A stretch of 64,000 nucleotides of DNA from Enterovirga aerilata (GTDB lineage: Bacteria; Pseudomonadota; Alphaproteobacteria; Rhizobiales; Beijerinckiaceae), in assembly GCF_013044135.1 (NCBI RefSeq), contig NZ_JABEPP010000007.1:1-64000 (forward strand), given 5' to 3'. Both the position numbers and the translations under genes were made by a program. Each line of letters opens with the position of its first letter. The stretch's first letter is position 1. Under the pieces are notes generated by a model that saw nothing but the letters and a program-made list of their open reading frames with translations, was not told the DNA's origin and ran no database searches. Shown in pieces: positions 37,240 through 46,933 of this stretch.

Positions 37240-38697
37240 ATGTTCGGCAAGCGATCCGCGCCAACCAGCCCCGTCGCGGTTCCGGCCGCCCGGCCGGGTT
37301 CGCGCGACCTTGCGCCGTCACCGTCCATTCCGCCGGTCCTGGCGGAGCCCGAAATCCCGCAGCGCCCTGTGGAGATCCACGTCCCGACGATCTCGGAGAC
37401 GCGGAAGTCGGACGAGTACTACCAGACGAAGAGCATGATCTTCGGGGCGCTGATCGAGGCCATCGATCTCGCTCAGCTCTCCCGTCTCGATCAGGATTCC
37501 GCGCGGGACGAGATCCGCGACATCGTCAACGAGATCATCGCGCTCAAGAACGTCGTGATGTCCATCGCCGAGCAGGAGGAGCTGCTCGACGACATCTGCA
37601 ACGACGTGCTCGGCTACGGCCCGCTCGAGCCGCTTCTCGCGCGCGACGACATCGCCGACATCATGGTGAACGGCGCCGACAAGTGCTACATAGAGGTCGG
37701 CGGCAAGATCCAGCTGACGAATGTCCGCTTCCGCGACAACCAGCAGCTGATGAACATCTGCCAGCGGATCGTGAGCCAGGTCGGCCGCCGGGTCGACGAG
37801 AGCTCGCCGATCTGCGACGCGCGCCTGCCGGACGGCTCGCGCGTCAACGTCATCGGGCCGCCGCTCGCGATCGACGGGCCGTCGCTCACCATCCGCAAGT
37901 TCAAGAAGGACAAGCTGACGCTCGACCAGCTCGTGCGCTTCGGGGCGATCTCGCCGGAAGGCGCGCGCATCCTGGAGATCATCGGCCGGGTGCGCTGCAA
38001 CGTCGTGATCTCCGGCGGCACGGGTTCCGGCAAGACGACGCTGCTCAACTGCCTGACGCGCTACATCGACGCCGATGAGCGGGTCATCACCTGCGAGGAC
38101 GCGGCGGAGCTGCAGCTCCAGCAGCCGCATGTGGTGCGGCTCGAGACGCGGCCCCCGAACCTGGAAGGGCAGGGGCAGGTCACGATGCGCGACCTCGTCC
38201 GCAACTGCCTGCGCATGCGGCCCGAGCGCATCATCGTGGGCGAGGTGCGCGGACCGGAAGCCTTCGACCTGCTCCAGGCCATGAATACGGGCCACGACGG
38301 CTCGATGGGCACGATCCACGCGAACTCGCCGCGCGAATGCCTGTCGCGCGTCGAATCGCTCATCACCATGGGCGGCTTCTCGCTGCCCTCGCGGACGATC
38401 AAGGAGATGATCGCGACCTCGATCGACGTCATCATCCAGGCCGCCCGCCTGCGCGACGGCTCGCGCCGCATCACCCACATCACCGAGGTGGTGGGGATGG
38501 AGGGCGACGTCATCACCACCCAGGACATCGTCGTTTACGACATCCTCGGCGAGGACGCGACGGGCCGACTCTCGGGCCGCCACCGCTCGACCGGGATCGG
38601 GCGGCCCAAATTCTGGGAGCGCGCGCGCTACTTCGGGGAGGAGGGGAACCTCGCCGCGGCGCTCGACGCCATGGAAGCCCGGGAAGAGGCAGCGTGA
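37240..38697 (+). CDS. cpaF: pilus assembly ATPase CpaF/TadA
   Basis: A protein of 485 aa, a type II/IV secretion hexameric ATPase. Walker [10 protein letters not shown] is at 259-267, the Asp box follows with [14 protein letters not shown], and the Walker B/His boxes are [13 protein letters not shown] and [13 protein letters not shown]. It powers Flp pilus assembly from the cytoplasmic face of the inner membrane. Confidence 0.96.
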   Translation: MFGKRSAPTSPVAVPAARPGSRDLAPSPSIPPVLAEPEIPQRPVEIHVPTISETRKSDEYYQTKSMIFGALIEAIDLAQLSRLDQDSARDEIRDIVNEIIALKNVVMSIAEQEELLDDICNDVLGYGPLEPLLARDDIADIMVNGADKCYIEVGGKIQLTNVRFRDNQQLMNICQRIVSQVGRRVDESSPICDARLPDGSRVNVIGPPLAIDGPSLTIRKFKKDKLTLDQLVRFGAISPEGARILEIIGRVRCNVVISGGTGSGKTTLLNCLTRYIDADERVITCEDAAELQLQQPHVVRLETRPPNLEGQGQVTMRDLVRNCLRMRPERIIVGEVRGPEAFDLLQAMNTGHDGSMGTIHANSPRECLSRVESLITMGGFSLPSRTIKEMIATSIDVIIQAARLRDGSRRITHITEVVGMEGDVITTQDIVVYDILGEDATGRLSGRHRSTGIGRPKFWERARYFGEEGNLAAALDAMEAREEAA

Positions 38698-38734
38698 CGA
38701 CCGCCTCGCTGGCGCCCCGAGCGGAGGCTTCGGC

Positions 38735-39709
38735 ATGGATATGAGCATCGTCGCGGCGATCGTGCTTGCGGCCGCGGCCGCGGGCGGGCTCGCCTATGTC
38801 TTCGTCTACCCGCTGCTGTCGGGCGAGGCACGGGCCGAGAAGCGCCAGCGCGCGCTCGTCGGCGAGGGCGAGCGGCGCCCCGAGCGGGCCGGCCGCGGGG
38901 CGGACCGGCGGGAGCAGATCGCCCAGAGTCTGAAGGAGCTCGAGGAACGCGAGAAGAACCGGCACAAGATCAGCCTCGAGCAGCGCATCGCCCATGCGGG
39001 CCTGAACTGGACGCGCAGCCGCTTCTACCTCATCAGCGCCGGGGTCGGGTTTACGGTCGCGCTGGTGCTTTTCTCGATGACCGGCAATCTCGTCCTGGCG
39101 GCCGTCGGCGCCTTCGCAGGCGGGCTGGGAGCGCCGCGCTGGTTCCTCGGCTTCATGAAGAAGCGGCGGCTCAACCGCTACCTGGAAGAGCTGCCGAACG
39201 CGATCGACGTGATCGTCCGCGGCATCCGGTCCGGCCTGCCGCTCGGCGACTGCCTGCGCATCATCGCGAGCGAGGCGCAGGAGCCGGTGAGGTCCGAGTT
39301 CCGCTATCTCGTCGAGCAGCAGACGCTCGGGCTGTCCGTCGGCGAGGCCGTAGCCAAGCTCTACGAGCGCGTCCCGGTGGCGGAATCGAACTTCTTCGCC
39401 ATCGTGATCGGCATCCAGCAGAAATCCGGCGGCAATCTCGCCGAGACGCTCGGCAACCTGTCCCGGGTCCTGCGCGAGCGCCGCAAGATGAAGCAGAAGA
39501 TCATCGCGATGAGCATGGAGGCCAAGGCCTCGGCCGGCATCATCGCGGCACTGCCCTTCGTGGTCGCCCTCCTCACCTACATCACGAGCCCGACCTATAT
39601 CGAGCTCCTCTGGATCACCTTCATGGGCAAGATCATGCTTGCCGTGTCGGCGATCTGGATGACCTTCGGCATCCTGGTGATGCGGAAGATGATCAACTTC
39701 GACTTCTGA
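38735..39709 (+). CDS. tadB: Tad inner-membrane platform protein TadB
   Basis: A protein of 324 aa with an N-terminal helix, a cytoplasmic charged stretch (about 35-80) and a T2SSF domain (about 150-285; NAIDVIVRGIRSGLPLGDCL, ESNFFAIVIGIQQKSGGNLA). It forms the inner-membrane platform with TadC. It lies 37 bp after cpaF. Confidence 0.94.
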   Translation: MDMSIVAAIVLAAAAAGGLAYVFVYPLLSGEARAEKRQRALVGEGERRPERAGRGADRREQIAQSLKELEEREKNRHKISLEQRIAHAGLNWTRSRFYLISAGVGFTVALVLFSMTGNLVLAAVGAFAGGLGAPRWFLGFMKKRRLNRYLEELPNAIDVIVRGIRSGLPLGDCLRIIASEAQEPVRSEFRYLVEQQTLGLSVGEAVAKLYERVPVAESNFFAIVIGIQQKSGGNLAETLGNLSRVLRERRKMKQKIIAMSMEAKASAGIIAALPFVVALLTYITSPTYIELLWITFMGKIMLAVSAIWMTFGILVMRKMINFDF

Positions 39710-39721
39710 GGAGGAGCAGCC

Positions 39722-40699
39722 ATGTTCTCCTTCCTCCTCGCCAAGCTTGCCGAGCCGCAGGCGATCGCGGCCCTGCTTGCGGCCTTCGCGGCCGGCGCCA
39801 CCGTCATCACGCTCGCCCTGCCGCTCGTGGAGGGCAACACGCTCAACAGGCGCATGAAGGCCGTCGCCTATGAGCGCGAGCGCATCCGGGCGCGCGAGCG
39901 CGAGCGGATGCTGAAAGGCCAGCAGAAGGTCTCGCTCCGCCAGGAGCCGAAGGCCTACATGAAACAGATCGTTGACCGCTTCAAGCTCGGCGACTGGCTC
40001 GGAACCGAAACTGCCAAGGAAAAACTCGTCAAGGCGGGTTTCCGCGGCCAGCAGGCTGAGATCACCTTCCTGTTCTTCAGGCTTGTTGCGCCGATCGGCT
40101 TTCTGATCGTATCGCTCTTCTACTTGTTCGTCGTGAACGATTTCGGACTGCCGGTGTTGATCCGGCTCGGGATCGCGATAGGCGCCACATTCATCGGCAT
40201 CAAAAGCCCGGAAATCTTCCTCTCCAACGCCACGACCAAGCGCCAGCAATCGATCCGGCGCGCCTGGCCCGACGCGCTCGACCTCCTGCTGATCTGCGTC
40301 GAGGCGGGCATGTCGATCGAGCAGGCCTTCCGGCGGGTCAGCCAGGAGGTCGGGACGCAATCGGTCGCGCTTGCCGAAGAGCTGACGCTGACTACGGCCG
40401 AGCTCTCCTATCTACAGGAGCGGCGCGCCGCCTACGAGAACCTCGCCAACCGCACCGGGCTCGACAGCGTGAAGGCCGTGACCACGGCGCTCATCCAGGC
40501 GGAGCGCTACGGCACCCCGCTCGGCACAGCGCTGCGCGTCCTCGCGCAGGAAAGCCGCGACATGCGCATGGCCGATGCCGAGAAGAAGGCTGCGGCACTG
40601 CCGCCGAAGCTCACCGTACCGATGATCCTGTTCTTCCTCCCGGTGCTCTTCGTCGTCATCATGACGCCGGCCCTCATCCAGGTCTTCGGCTGGCAGTAG
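39722..40699 (+). CDS. tadC: Tad inner-membrane platform protein TadC
   Basis: A protein of 325 aa with the T2SSF domain (about 175-310; [39 protein letters not shown]) and four membrane helices. GAGGAG lies 5-10 bp upstream of the ATG. It is the last gene of the plus arm. Its last 26 bp overlap the 3' end of the EamA gene on the other strand, an unusual convergent overlap. Confidence 0.94.
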   Translation: MFSFLLAKLAEPQAIAALLAAFAAGATVITLALPLVEGNTLNRRMKAVAYERERIRARERERMLKGQQKVSLRQEPKAYMKQIVDRFKLGDWLGTETAKEKLVKAGFRGQQAEITFLFFRLVAPIGFLIVSLFYLFVVNDFGLPVLIRLGIAIGATFIGIKSPEIFLSNATTKRQQSIRRAWPDALDLLLICVEAGMSIEQAFRRVSQEVGTQSVALAEELTLTTAELSYLQERRAAYENLANRTGLDSVKAVTTALIQAERYGTPLGTALRVLAQESRDMRMADAEKKAAALPPKLTVPMILFFLPVLFVVIMTPALIQVFGWQ

Positions 40700-41603
40700 G
40701 CGACGGGGAGGCGATTGCCGCTGCCGCGCCGGCGGGCTCGCGCTTCTTCGCCTCGGCGGAGAGGTTCCACAGGATGCCGCCGATGATGAGTGCCGCGCCC
40801 AGGAACACCAGCGGGTCGAGCCCCTCGCCGTAGAAGTACCAGCCGACCACCGCGATCATTGGGATGCGCAGGAAATCGAGCGGCATCACCACGAGCGCGT
40901 CGCCGTGCCGGTATGCCTGCGTCAGGCAGAGATGCGAGGCGAGGCCGGTGACCGACAGCATCAGGGCGCCAACGATCTGCGGTGTCTCCATGCGGGCCGG
41001 GAAGCCGGGATCGGATGCTGCAAAACTGAGCGGGAGCTGCAGCAGGTTCATCCAGAACAGGATCGTGAAGGTCGAGACCCTGCGGGTCAACGCCTTCGTG
41101 GTCACCCCCGTGAGCGCGAAGAAGAAGGCCGAGGCGAGCAGCACGAGCGCTGCCGGCTGCAGCGCCTCCTGGCCGGGCCGCAGGATCACGAGAACGCCGA
41201 CAAGCCCGAGCACGATCGCGCCGGCCCGGCTCCAGGTCATGCGTTCGCCCAGGATCGGGACGGCGAGCGCCGCAAGCCAGACGGGCGCCGTGAACTCGAG
41301 CGCGAACACGGTCGCGAGCGGCAGGATCGCGACGGCGTAGTTCCAGCCGAACTGCCCGGCATAGTGCGAGGCGTTGCGCAGGAGCTGGAGGGGGAGAGGA
41401 CCTGGATGGAGCCGGCTCCTGAGATCGCGCCTCGCGGCGAGCAGCGCGAGCAGGATCAGAAGCCCGCCGCCGTTCCGGATCGTCAGGATCTCGAAGCCGC
41501 TCAGACGCGGAGCGAGGAGCCGCACCGCGATCGCCGTCGCCGAGAAGCAGAAGACCGCCCCGGCCATCCAGGCCAGGACGAGCGCGATGTTGCGCCGGCT
41601 CAC
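40674..41603 (-). CDS. EamA-family (DMT) transporter
   Basis: A protein of 309 aa with ten predicted helices in two EamA repeats (FCFSATAIAVRLL ... PVWLAALAVPILGERMTWSR; then FFFALTGVTTKAL ... FFYGEGLDPLVFLGAALIIG). The PxLGERM and YGE segments are the typical repeat ends. It probably exports amino acids or other metabolites. The GTG at 41603 overlaps the ilvA stop by 4 bp (GTGA), so the pair is co-expressed; an amino-acid substrate would fit. Confidence 0.87.
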   Translation of the reverse strand: MSRRNIALVLAWMAGAVFCFSATAIAVRLLAPRLSGFEILTIRNGGGLLILLALLAARRDLRSRLHPGPLPLQLLRNASHYAGQFGWNYAVAILPLATVFALEFTAPVWLAALAVPILGERMTWSRAGAIVLGLVGVLVILRPGQEALQPAALVLLASAFFFALTGVTTKALTRRVSTFTILFWMNLLQLPLSFAASDPGFPARMETPQIVGALMLSVTGLASHLCLTQAYRHGDALVVMPLDFLRIPMIAVVGWYFYGEGLDPLVFLGAALIIGGILWNLSAEAKKREPAGAAAAIASPSPTASRRPG

Positions 41604-43135
41604 GAAGCGGCGGCGCCGTTGCCGCCGGCGAGGAAGAGCCGGTAGGCGGGGTTGTCCGTCTCGTCGGTATAGGGATAGCCGAGCTCGTCGAGCGCCTTGG
41701 CGAAGTCCGGCCTCTGGGTGTGGGGAATCTGGATGCCGGCGAGCACGCGGCCGAAATCGGCACCGTGATTGCGGTAGTGGAACAGGGTGATGTTCCAGTC
41801 CGGGCGCAGGCTTTCCAGGAAGCGCAGCAGCGCGCCGGGGCGCTCGGGGAACTGGAAGCGGTACAGCACCTCGTCGGGCAGGCCCTCCACCCGACCGCCG
41901 ACCATGTAGCGCACATGGAGCTTCGCCATCTCGTTGTCGGACATGTCGACGACGGGGAAGCCTTCGGCCTGCAGGCGCTCGATGATCTGGCGCTTCTCGC
42001 GCCCGCCGTCCCTGAGCTCCACGCCGACGAAGATGTGCGCGGCCTCGCGGTCGGCGTAGCGGTAGTTGAACTCCGTGACGGAACGGTTGCCGAGAAGCTG
42101 GATGAACCGGCGGTAGCTGCCGGGCCGCTCGGGGATGGTGACCGCGATCAGCGCCTCGCGGCCCTCGCCGATCTCGGCGCGCTCGGCCACGTGCCGGAGC
42201 CGGTCGAAATTGAGGTTGGCGCCCGAGTTGATGGCGACGAGAGCGCCCCGGCCTTCGAGTCCGCGCTCCGCATAGGCCTTGAGCCCGGCGAGCGCGAGCG
42301 CGCCCGCGGGCTCCGCGATGGCGCGCGTGTCGTCGAAGATGTCCTTCATGGCCGCGCAGATCGCGTCGGTATCGACCGTGATCACCTCGTCCAGGAGATC
42401 GCGGCAGAGCCGGAACGTCTCCTCGCCCACCTGCCGGACCGCGACCCCGTCCGCGAAGAGGCCGACGCGGTTGAGGATGACGCGGTCGCCGGCCTCGATG
42501 GCCGCCTTCATGGAGGCGGCGTCCTCCGGTTCCACGCCGACGATCCGGGTCTCGGGCCTGAGGAACCGCACGATGGCCGCGACGCCCGCCGCGAGCCCGC
42601 CGCCACCGATCGGCACGAACACGGCCTCGATCGGGTCCGCGTGCTGGCGCAGGATCTCGAGCCCGACCGTGCCCTGGCCGGCGATGATGGCCGGATCGTC
42701 GAAGGGGTGGATGAACACCGCCCCGGTCTCCGTCTCGAGACGCCGGGCATGCGCATAGGCCTCGTCGAACCCCTCTCCGTGCAGGACGGCATGGCCGCCG
42801 CGCGCCCGCACGGCCTCCACCTTGATGTCGGGCGTCGTGGTCGGCATCACGATCGTGGCCTTCACGCCCCGGCGCGCGGCGGCGAGCGCCACGCCTTGGG
42901 CGTGATTGCCGGCCGAGGCGCAGATCACGCCGCCGGACAGCGCCTCCGCCGACATGCCGGCGATCTTGTTGTAGGCGCCGCGGATCTTGAAGGAGAATAC
43001 CGGCTGCAGGTCCTCGCGCTTCAACAGCACGGGCGCGCCGACCCGGGCGGAGAGGCGGGGCATCGGGTCGAGCGGGCTCTCGACCGCGACATCGTAGACC
43101 CGCGCGGTCAGGATCATCCGGACTGTGTCGTGCAT
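41600..43135 (-). CDS. ilvA: threonine ammonia-lyase, biosynthetic (long form)
   Basis: A protein of 511 aa that deaminates threonine to 2-oxobutanoate, the first step to isoleucine. PLP lysine K50 lies in [10 protein letters not shown], and the phosphate loop SAGNHAQG and GGGGLAAG segment are present. Two C-terminal ACT-like regulatory domains (about 335-500; [14 protein letters not shown] and [15 protein letters not shown]) bind isoleucine and valine. The ATG at 43135 is used; the start of the divergent esterase is only 8 bp away. Confidence 0.96.
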   Translation of the reverse strand: MHDTVRMILTARVYDVAVESPLDPMPRLSARVGAPVLLKREDLQPVFSFKIRGAYNKIAGMSAEALSGGVICASAGNHAQGVALAAARRGVKATIVMPTTTPDIKVEAVRARGGHAVLHGEGFDEAYAHARRLETETGAVFIHPFDDPAIIAGQGTVGLEILRQHADPIEAVFVPIGGGGLAAGVAAIVRFLRPETRIVGVEPEDAASMKAAIEAGDRVILNRVGLFADGVAVRQVGEETFRLCRDLLDEVITVDTDAICAAMKDIFDDTRAIAEPAGALALAGLKAYAERGLEGRGALVAINSGANLNFDRLRHVAERAEIGEGREALIAVTIPERPGSYRRFIQLLGNRSVTEFNYRYADREAAHIFVGVELRDGGREKRQIIERLQAEGFPVVDMSDNEMAKLHVRYMVGGRVEGLPDEVLYRFQFPERPGALLRFLESLRPDWNITLFHYRNHGADFGRVLAGIQIPHTQRPDFAKALDELGYPYTDETDNPAYRLFLAGGNGAAAS

Positions 43136-43143
43136 TTGGGGGC

Positions 43144-44139
43144 TTGTGGTGCAATCGCCGTCGGCCGGCAAGCGGCGGCGCAACCGGATGGAGCGGACCT
43201 ATCGCCAGTTTCAGGGCTCACCTCGCGGCCTGGCTCCTGCGCCGCTTCGTCAAGCCACGCACGCGGCGCCCCCTCGACATATCGCGCATGCGGTCGCGCG
43301 AGGCGTGGCTCGAGACGGCGCCGCCCGCGGGCGTGCGGGTCCGCGCAGCGCATGTCGGCGGTGTCGAGGGCGAATGGCTGGAGCCCCGGGACGCGCGGGC
43401 GGATCTGCTCTACCTTCATGGCGGCGCCTATGTGGTCGGCTCGCCCGCGACCCACCGGATGCTCGCCGGCGCGTTCTGCAGCCACGGCTTCCGCGTCTTC
43501 GTGCCCCATTACCGGCGCGCGCCCGAACATCCCTTCCCGGCCGCGCTCGAGGATGCCGAATCCGCCTATCGGGGCCTCCTCGGAGCCGGGCTGGATCCGC
43601 GCGCACCCGCAATCGCCGGCGAGTCGGCCGGCGGCGGGCTCGCGCTCTCGCTCCTACTGCGCCTGCGCGAGGCGGGCGGTCCCCTGCCGCCCTCCGCCGC
43701 GCTCTTCTCGCCCTGGACCGACCTGGCGCTGAGCGGCCGGTCGATCCAGGCCAACGACGAGGCGGAAGCCCTCTTCTTCAAGGACAACCTGCCCGGGATC
43801 GCCCGGCTCTATCTCGGCGGCGCGGAACCGCGGACGCCGCTCGCCTCGCCGCTCTACGCGGATTTGGCCGGGCTGCCGCCGCTCCTCATCCATGTCGGGG
43901 AGCGCGAGATCCTGCTCGACGACGCGCTACGCCTCGCCGAGCGGGCGCGCGATGCCGGCGTCGAGGTCACGCTCAAGCGCTGGCCGGTCGTGCCGCATGG
44001 CTGGCAGCTCCTGCAGCGCATTGTGCCGGAGGCGGCGCAGTCAGTCGCCGAGGCGGCGGAATTCCTGCGCGCCGCCGCCGGCCGGCGCGCGCCGGGAGGG
44101 CGACCGGCGGGCATGCCGGCCCCCGAGACGGCGGAGTGA
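43144..44139 (+). CDS. alpha/beta hydrolase, HSL-type esterase/lipase
   Basis: A protein of about 331 aa. The HGG oxyanion motif ([13 protein letters not shown], about 88-100), the nucleophile in GESAGGG (near 160), and the C-terminal acid and histidine (VPHGWQLL) identify the hormone-sensitive lipase family. The 5' end is unclear: no ATG or GTG exists in frame before HSL homology begins, so TTG at 43144 is used. It is coupled to the next gene by a GTGA overlap. Confidence 0.85.
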   Translation: MWCNRRRPASGGATGWSGPIASFRAHLAAWLLRRFVKPRTRRPLDISRMRSREAWLETAPPAGVRVRAAHVGGVEGEWLEPRDARADLLYLHGGAYVVGSPATHRMLAGAFCSHGFRVFVPHYRRAPEHPFPAALEDAESAYRGLLGAGLDPRAPAIAGESAGGGLALSLLLRLREAGGPLPPSAALFSPWTDLALSGRSIQANDEAEALFFKDNLPGIARLYLGGAEPRTPLASPLYADLAGLPPLLIHVGEREILLDDALRLAERARDAGVEVTLKRWPVVPHGWQLLQRIVPEAAQSVAEAAEFLRAAAGRRAPGGRPAGMPAPETAE

Positions 44140-44621
44140 TCGTGCCAGAGCCGATCGAGATCCTGGTCGATGCCGATGCCTGCCCGGTGAAGGACGAGGT
44201 ATTCCGCGTCGCCGCCCGGCACGGCGTGAAGACCTATGTCGTGTCGAACTCCTTCATGATGCTCCCGAAGGACCCGATGATCGAGCGGGTGGTCGTCGGA
44301 TCGGGGCTCGACGTTGCCGACGACTGGATCGCGGAACGGGCGCGGCGGGGCGTGATCGTGATCACGGCCGACATCCCGCTCGCGCACCGGGCCGTGAAAG
44401 CGGGAGCCGACGTGATCGCCCCGAATGGCCGCGCCTATACCGAATCGACCATCGGGGCGGCGCTCGCGACGCGCAACCTGATGGCCGAGCTGCGCGAGGC
44501 GGGTGCCGTCACCGGCGGGCCGCGCCCCTTCTCGAAGAGCGATCGCTCCGCCTTTCTCCAGGCGCTCGATCTCTCTATCGTCAGGCTCAGGCGGGCCGGC
44601 TTCAGCGCCGTCCCGGGCTGA
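44136..44621 (+). CDS. YaiI/YqxD family protein (DUF188)
   Basis: A protein of 161 aa. The N-terminus reads [20 protein letters not shown], with the acidic triad typical of this PIN-like fold family, then [20 protein letters not shown] and [13 protein letters not shown]. The family is widespread and its biochemical role is not settled. Two GTG codons (44136 and 44142) can start it; the first overlaps the esterase stop as GTGA and is preferred. Confidence 0.92.
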   Translation: MIVPEPIEILVDADACPVKDEVFRVAARHGVKTYVVSNSFMMLPKDPMIERVVVGSGLDVADDWIAERARRGVIVITADIPLAHRAVKAGADVIAPNGRAYTESTIGAALATRNLMAELREAGAVTGGPRPFSKSDRSAFLQALDLSIVRLRRAGFSAVPG

Positions 44622-44655
44622 CGGCGTGTCTCCGGCCCGCCTCGATCGGTCAAGG

Positions 44656-44684
44656 TTGACGCTTGCTGAACGCGCCGTTTAGCT
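44656..44684 (+). promoter_or_regulatory. candidate promoter of the recombinase-like gene
   Basis: TTGACG (44656-44661), 17 bp, then TTAGCT (44679-44684), 60 bp before the start at 44745. The -35 is near consensus; the -10 is weak. Confidence 0.4.
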
Positions 44685-44744
44685 TCCGTTCATCTGCGAC
44701 GCAGGGCCGGGCTCCCCGTCCGGCGCCACGCCGAAGACGGATGG

Positions 44745-45485
44745 ATGAGAGTTTACGGGTACTTACTGGCATATTTTCCGGCAGATGGGCGGGGCAGCGA
44801 CCTGGTCGAGCGCCAGCGCGGCGAGGTCTTCCGCTACGCCGACCGGAGCGGGCTGCGGCTCGCGGAGGTGCTGGTCGAGGCGCCGCGCCGCGGAACCCTG
44901 CCCCTGGCCAGCCGCGATCAGGGCCGGCGGCTTCTTCGATCTCTGTCTCCGGGGGACGCTGTCATCACTCCGGGGCTGGACAGCATGTTCCCGTCCGCCC
45001 GGGACGCGCTGGCGACCGTCGCCGCGCTGAAGGCCGACAGCGTCGGCCTCCACATGATCGAGCTCGGCTGCGACGTCTGCCGGGAGCCGAATTCCCGGCT
45101 CGTGCTCGGGCTTCTTACGGCGCTCGCGCGGGCGGAGCGGAGCCTTGAAGCCGAGGAGAACCGGGCGCTGAAGCGCCATCTCGCCTCCCAGGGACCGCAT
45201 CGTGGCGGCCCCGTCCCCTTCGGCTTCGATGTCGTGAAGGGAGGTCTCGTGCCGAAGCCGGACGAGCATGAGGTCCTCCGCCGCATGATCGGGCTGCGGA
45301 ACCAGGGGCTCGGCTACGGCCGGATCGCACAGGAGGTCGGGCTTCCGGAAAGCCGGGTCCGTGCCATCTTCGACCGCTCCGACCGTCTTCTCGGAGCGAA
45401 TCCGCTGCGTGCCCAGCGGCTGCGCGATCGGAGAGCGTCGCCGCGCTCGCCGTCCCTTTCATGCTCCGTTAACCAAGCCGGGTAA
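44745..45485 (+). CDS. serine recombinase-like protein lacking catalytic residues
   Basis: A protein of 246 aa with a resolvase N-terminal fold (1-135) and a recombinase-type region (about 140-215; GPHRGGPVPFGFDVVKGGLV, LRRMIGLRNQGLGYGRIAQE). Normal enzymes start YxRVSTxxQ with the nucleophile serine and have a conserved LDRLxRSxRD segment. Here the first reads YGYLLAYFPADG and the second LDSMFPSARD, so the serine and two arginines are missing. The HTH tail ends early. It is probably a DNA-binding protein without recombinase activity. Confidence 0.75.
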   Translation: MRVYGYLLAYFPADGRGSDLVERQRGEVFRYADRSGLRLAEVLVEAPRRGTLPLASRDQGRRLLRSLSPGDAVITPGLDSMFPSARDALATVAALKADSVGLHMIELGCDVCREPNSRLVLGLLTALARAERSLEAEENRALKRHLASQGPHRGGPVPFGFDVVKGGLVPKPDEHEVLRRMIGLRNQGLGYGRIAQEVGLPESRVRAIFDRSDRLLGANPLRAQRLRDRRASPRSPSLSCSVNQAG

Positions 45486-45562
45486 GCTTGGCCGTATCGC
45501 GAAACATGGGAGATCCGATGCCGGGACGATGGCTGCGGCAGCCGCATCGAATTGAAATCGAC

Positions 45563-45709
45563 ATGGTGAAGCCGCTGGCCTTGCTGGCTGCTGCGTTCAT
45601 CCTTCTCTGGGCAGTGGTCCTTCAGCCGGTCTGGGAGACGTCCCGCGGCGTGGAGGGGCCGATCGGCGGCCGGCCTTCGGTCGCCTCCCGCACCACCAGA
45701 CCGACCTGA
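45563..45709 (+). CDS. small single-span membrane protein (tentative)
   Basis: A 48-aa frame from ATG 45563 (or 63 aa from ATG 45518): MVKPLALLAAAFILLWAVVL is a clear membrane helix, followed by a short polar tail. No family recognised. No strong ribosome site is visible. It sits between the recombinase-like gene and the IalB-like gene on the same strand. Confidence 0.4.
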   Translation: MVKPLALLAAAFILLWAVVLQPVWETSRGVEGPIGGRPSVASRTTRPT

Positions 45710-45777
45710 GAGCCGTCCGCTCCCGCGAGCGGGCATCCGCGCGTTCCCGAGGCGCACCTCACCATGGGAGACATGCC

Positions 45778-46278
45778 ATGAACCGACTCCGTCCTTTTGC
45801 CTTCGCGAGCCTGGCGATCTTCGCGAGCGCCGCGGCCTCGGCGGCCACGGGCCAGCCGCAGCTTCTCGCGGAGAGCGGCGCCTGGCAGGCCTACAAGTCC
45901 CCGTCCGGAGGACCCGGCTCCTGCTATATCCTGTCCTCGCCGACCGAGCGCCTGCCTGCCGGCCTGAAGCGCGGGCCCGCCTACATGTTCGTGTCGCGGC
46001 GGCCGCGGGACGAGATCGCGCTCGAGCTCGGCTTCCCGCTCGATTCCGACGCGCGCTCGACGCTGACGATCGGGTCGCAGGAATTCGAGCTTGGGGAGCA
46101 GAACGAGCAGGCTTGGCTTCTCAACGCCGAGGAGCAGCGCCGCGCGGTCGCGGCCATGAAGCGGGGCGCCACGGCCAAGGTGCAGACGACCTCCCGGCGC
46201 CAGAACGTCACCGAGGACACCTACTCGCTGGAGGGGTTCACGCGCGCCTACGACATCATGATGAGCGGCTGCAAATAG
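45778..46278 (+). CDS. invasion-associated locus B (IalB)-like periplasmic protein
   Basis: A protein of 166 aa with a signal peptide (to about residue 23, AASAATG). The IalB-like domain shows WQAYKSPSGGPGSCYILSSP, AYMFVSRRPRDEIALELGFP and the ending YSLEGFTRAYDIMMSGCK. IalB proteins are common in alphaproteobacteria and linked to envelope function; the exact role is unknown. The ATG is supported by the signal peptide. Confidence 0.85.
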   Translation: MNRLRPFAFASLAIFASAAASAATGQPQLLAESGAWQAYKSPSGGPGSCYILSSPTERLPAGLKRGPAYMFVSRRPRDEIALELGFPLDSDARSTLTIGSQEFELGEQNEQAWLLNAEEQRRAVAAMKRGATAKVQTTSRRQNVTEDTYSLEGFTRAYDIMMSGCK

Positions 46279-46297
46279 CCGCGCTGCCGGCTCGGGC

Positions 46298-46933
46298 TCA
46301 GCCGAGCGCGACCCGCATCGCCCGGCTCAGCCGGACATAACCCTCCCGGCTGATGTGGAGGCGGTCGGGCATGAGGCTCGGCTCCTCGTCCCGGGTGGCC
46401 GCGAGAGCCGCGTCGGCGTCGACGATGGCAGCCTCCGCAAGCCCGGCCAGCCCGGCCGCGAGGGCGGCGTTCAGCGCGAGCCGATCCGCCTCGCGGAAGC
46501 CCGGCGGCTCGCCCCTTCGGGGCACCGTCACGACCAGCGGTCTTGCTCCTGTCCATAGCGAGAGCGCCCGGCGCAGCACCGCGGCGAGCCCGGCCGCGAT
46601 CGCGTCGGGCGGATCGCCGTCGCCCAGATTGTTGGTGCCGAGGAGCAGGACCAGCTCGCGCGGCCGGAGATGGGCGGTCTCCCCGCCGCGCAGCCGCCAC
46701 AGGGTGTTCTGGATCCGGTCACCCGGGAGCCCGAGGTTTAGAACGCGCCGCCCGGGAAAGGCCTCCCCCTGGAGGTGGGACGGCCAGGCGGCCGCAAGCG
46801 AATCGCCCAGCAGGATGAGGTCGACGTAGTCCGGAATGCGCGCGCCGAGTTCCGCCAGGCGCCTGGCGGAGGAGGGTTTCGCTGGCGGCACGGGCGTCAG
46901 CACGCGAGCGACGGCATCGGGAGACGCGGTCAT
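46298..46933 (-). CDS. SGNH/GDSL hydrolase family protein
   Basis: A protein of 211 aa. Block I LILLGDSLAAAWPSH holds the catalytic serine, block III is LLLGTNNLGDGDPPD, and block V PDRLHISREGY holds the D-x-x-H pair. It has no signal peptide, so a cytoplasmic or unclassical location is likely. The ATG at 46933 overlaps the upstream gene's stop by 4 bp (ATGA). It is the last gene of the MBOAT operon and probably an esterase or acetyltransferase-type partner. Confidence 0.85.
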   Translation of the reverse strand: MTASPDAVARVLTPVPPAKPSSARRLAELGARIPDYVDLILLGDSLAAAWPSHLQGEAFPGRRVLNLGLPGDRIQNTLWRLRGGETAHLRPRELVLLLGTNNLGDGDPPDAIAAGLAAVLRRALSLWTGARPLVVTVPRRGEPPGFREADRLALNAALAAGLAGLAEAAIVDADAALAATRDEEPSLMPDRLHISREGYVRLSRAMRVALG

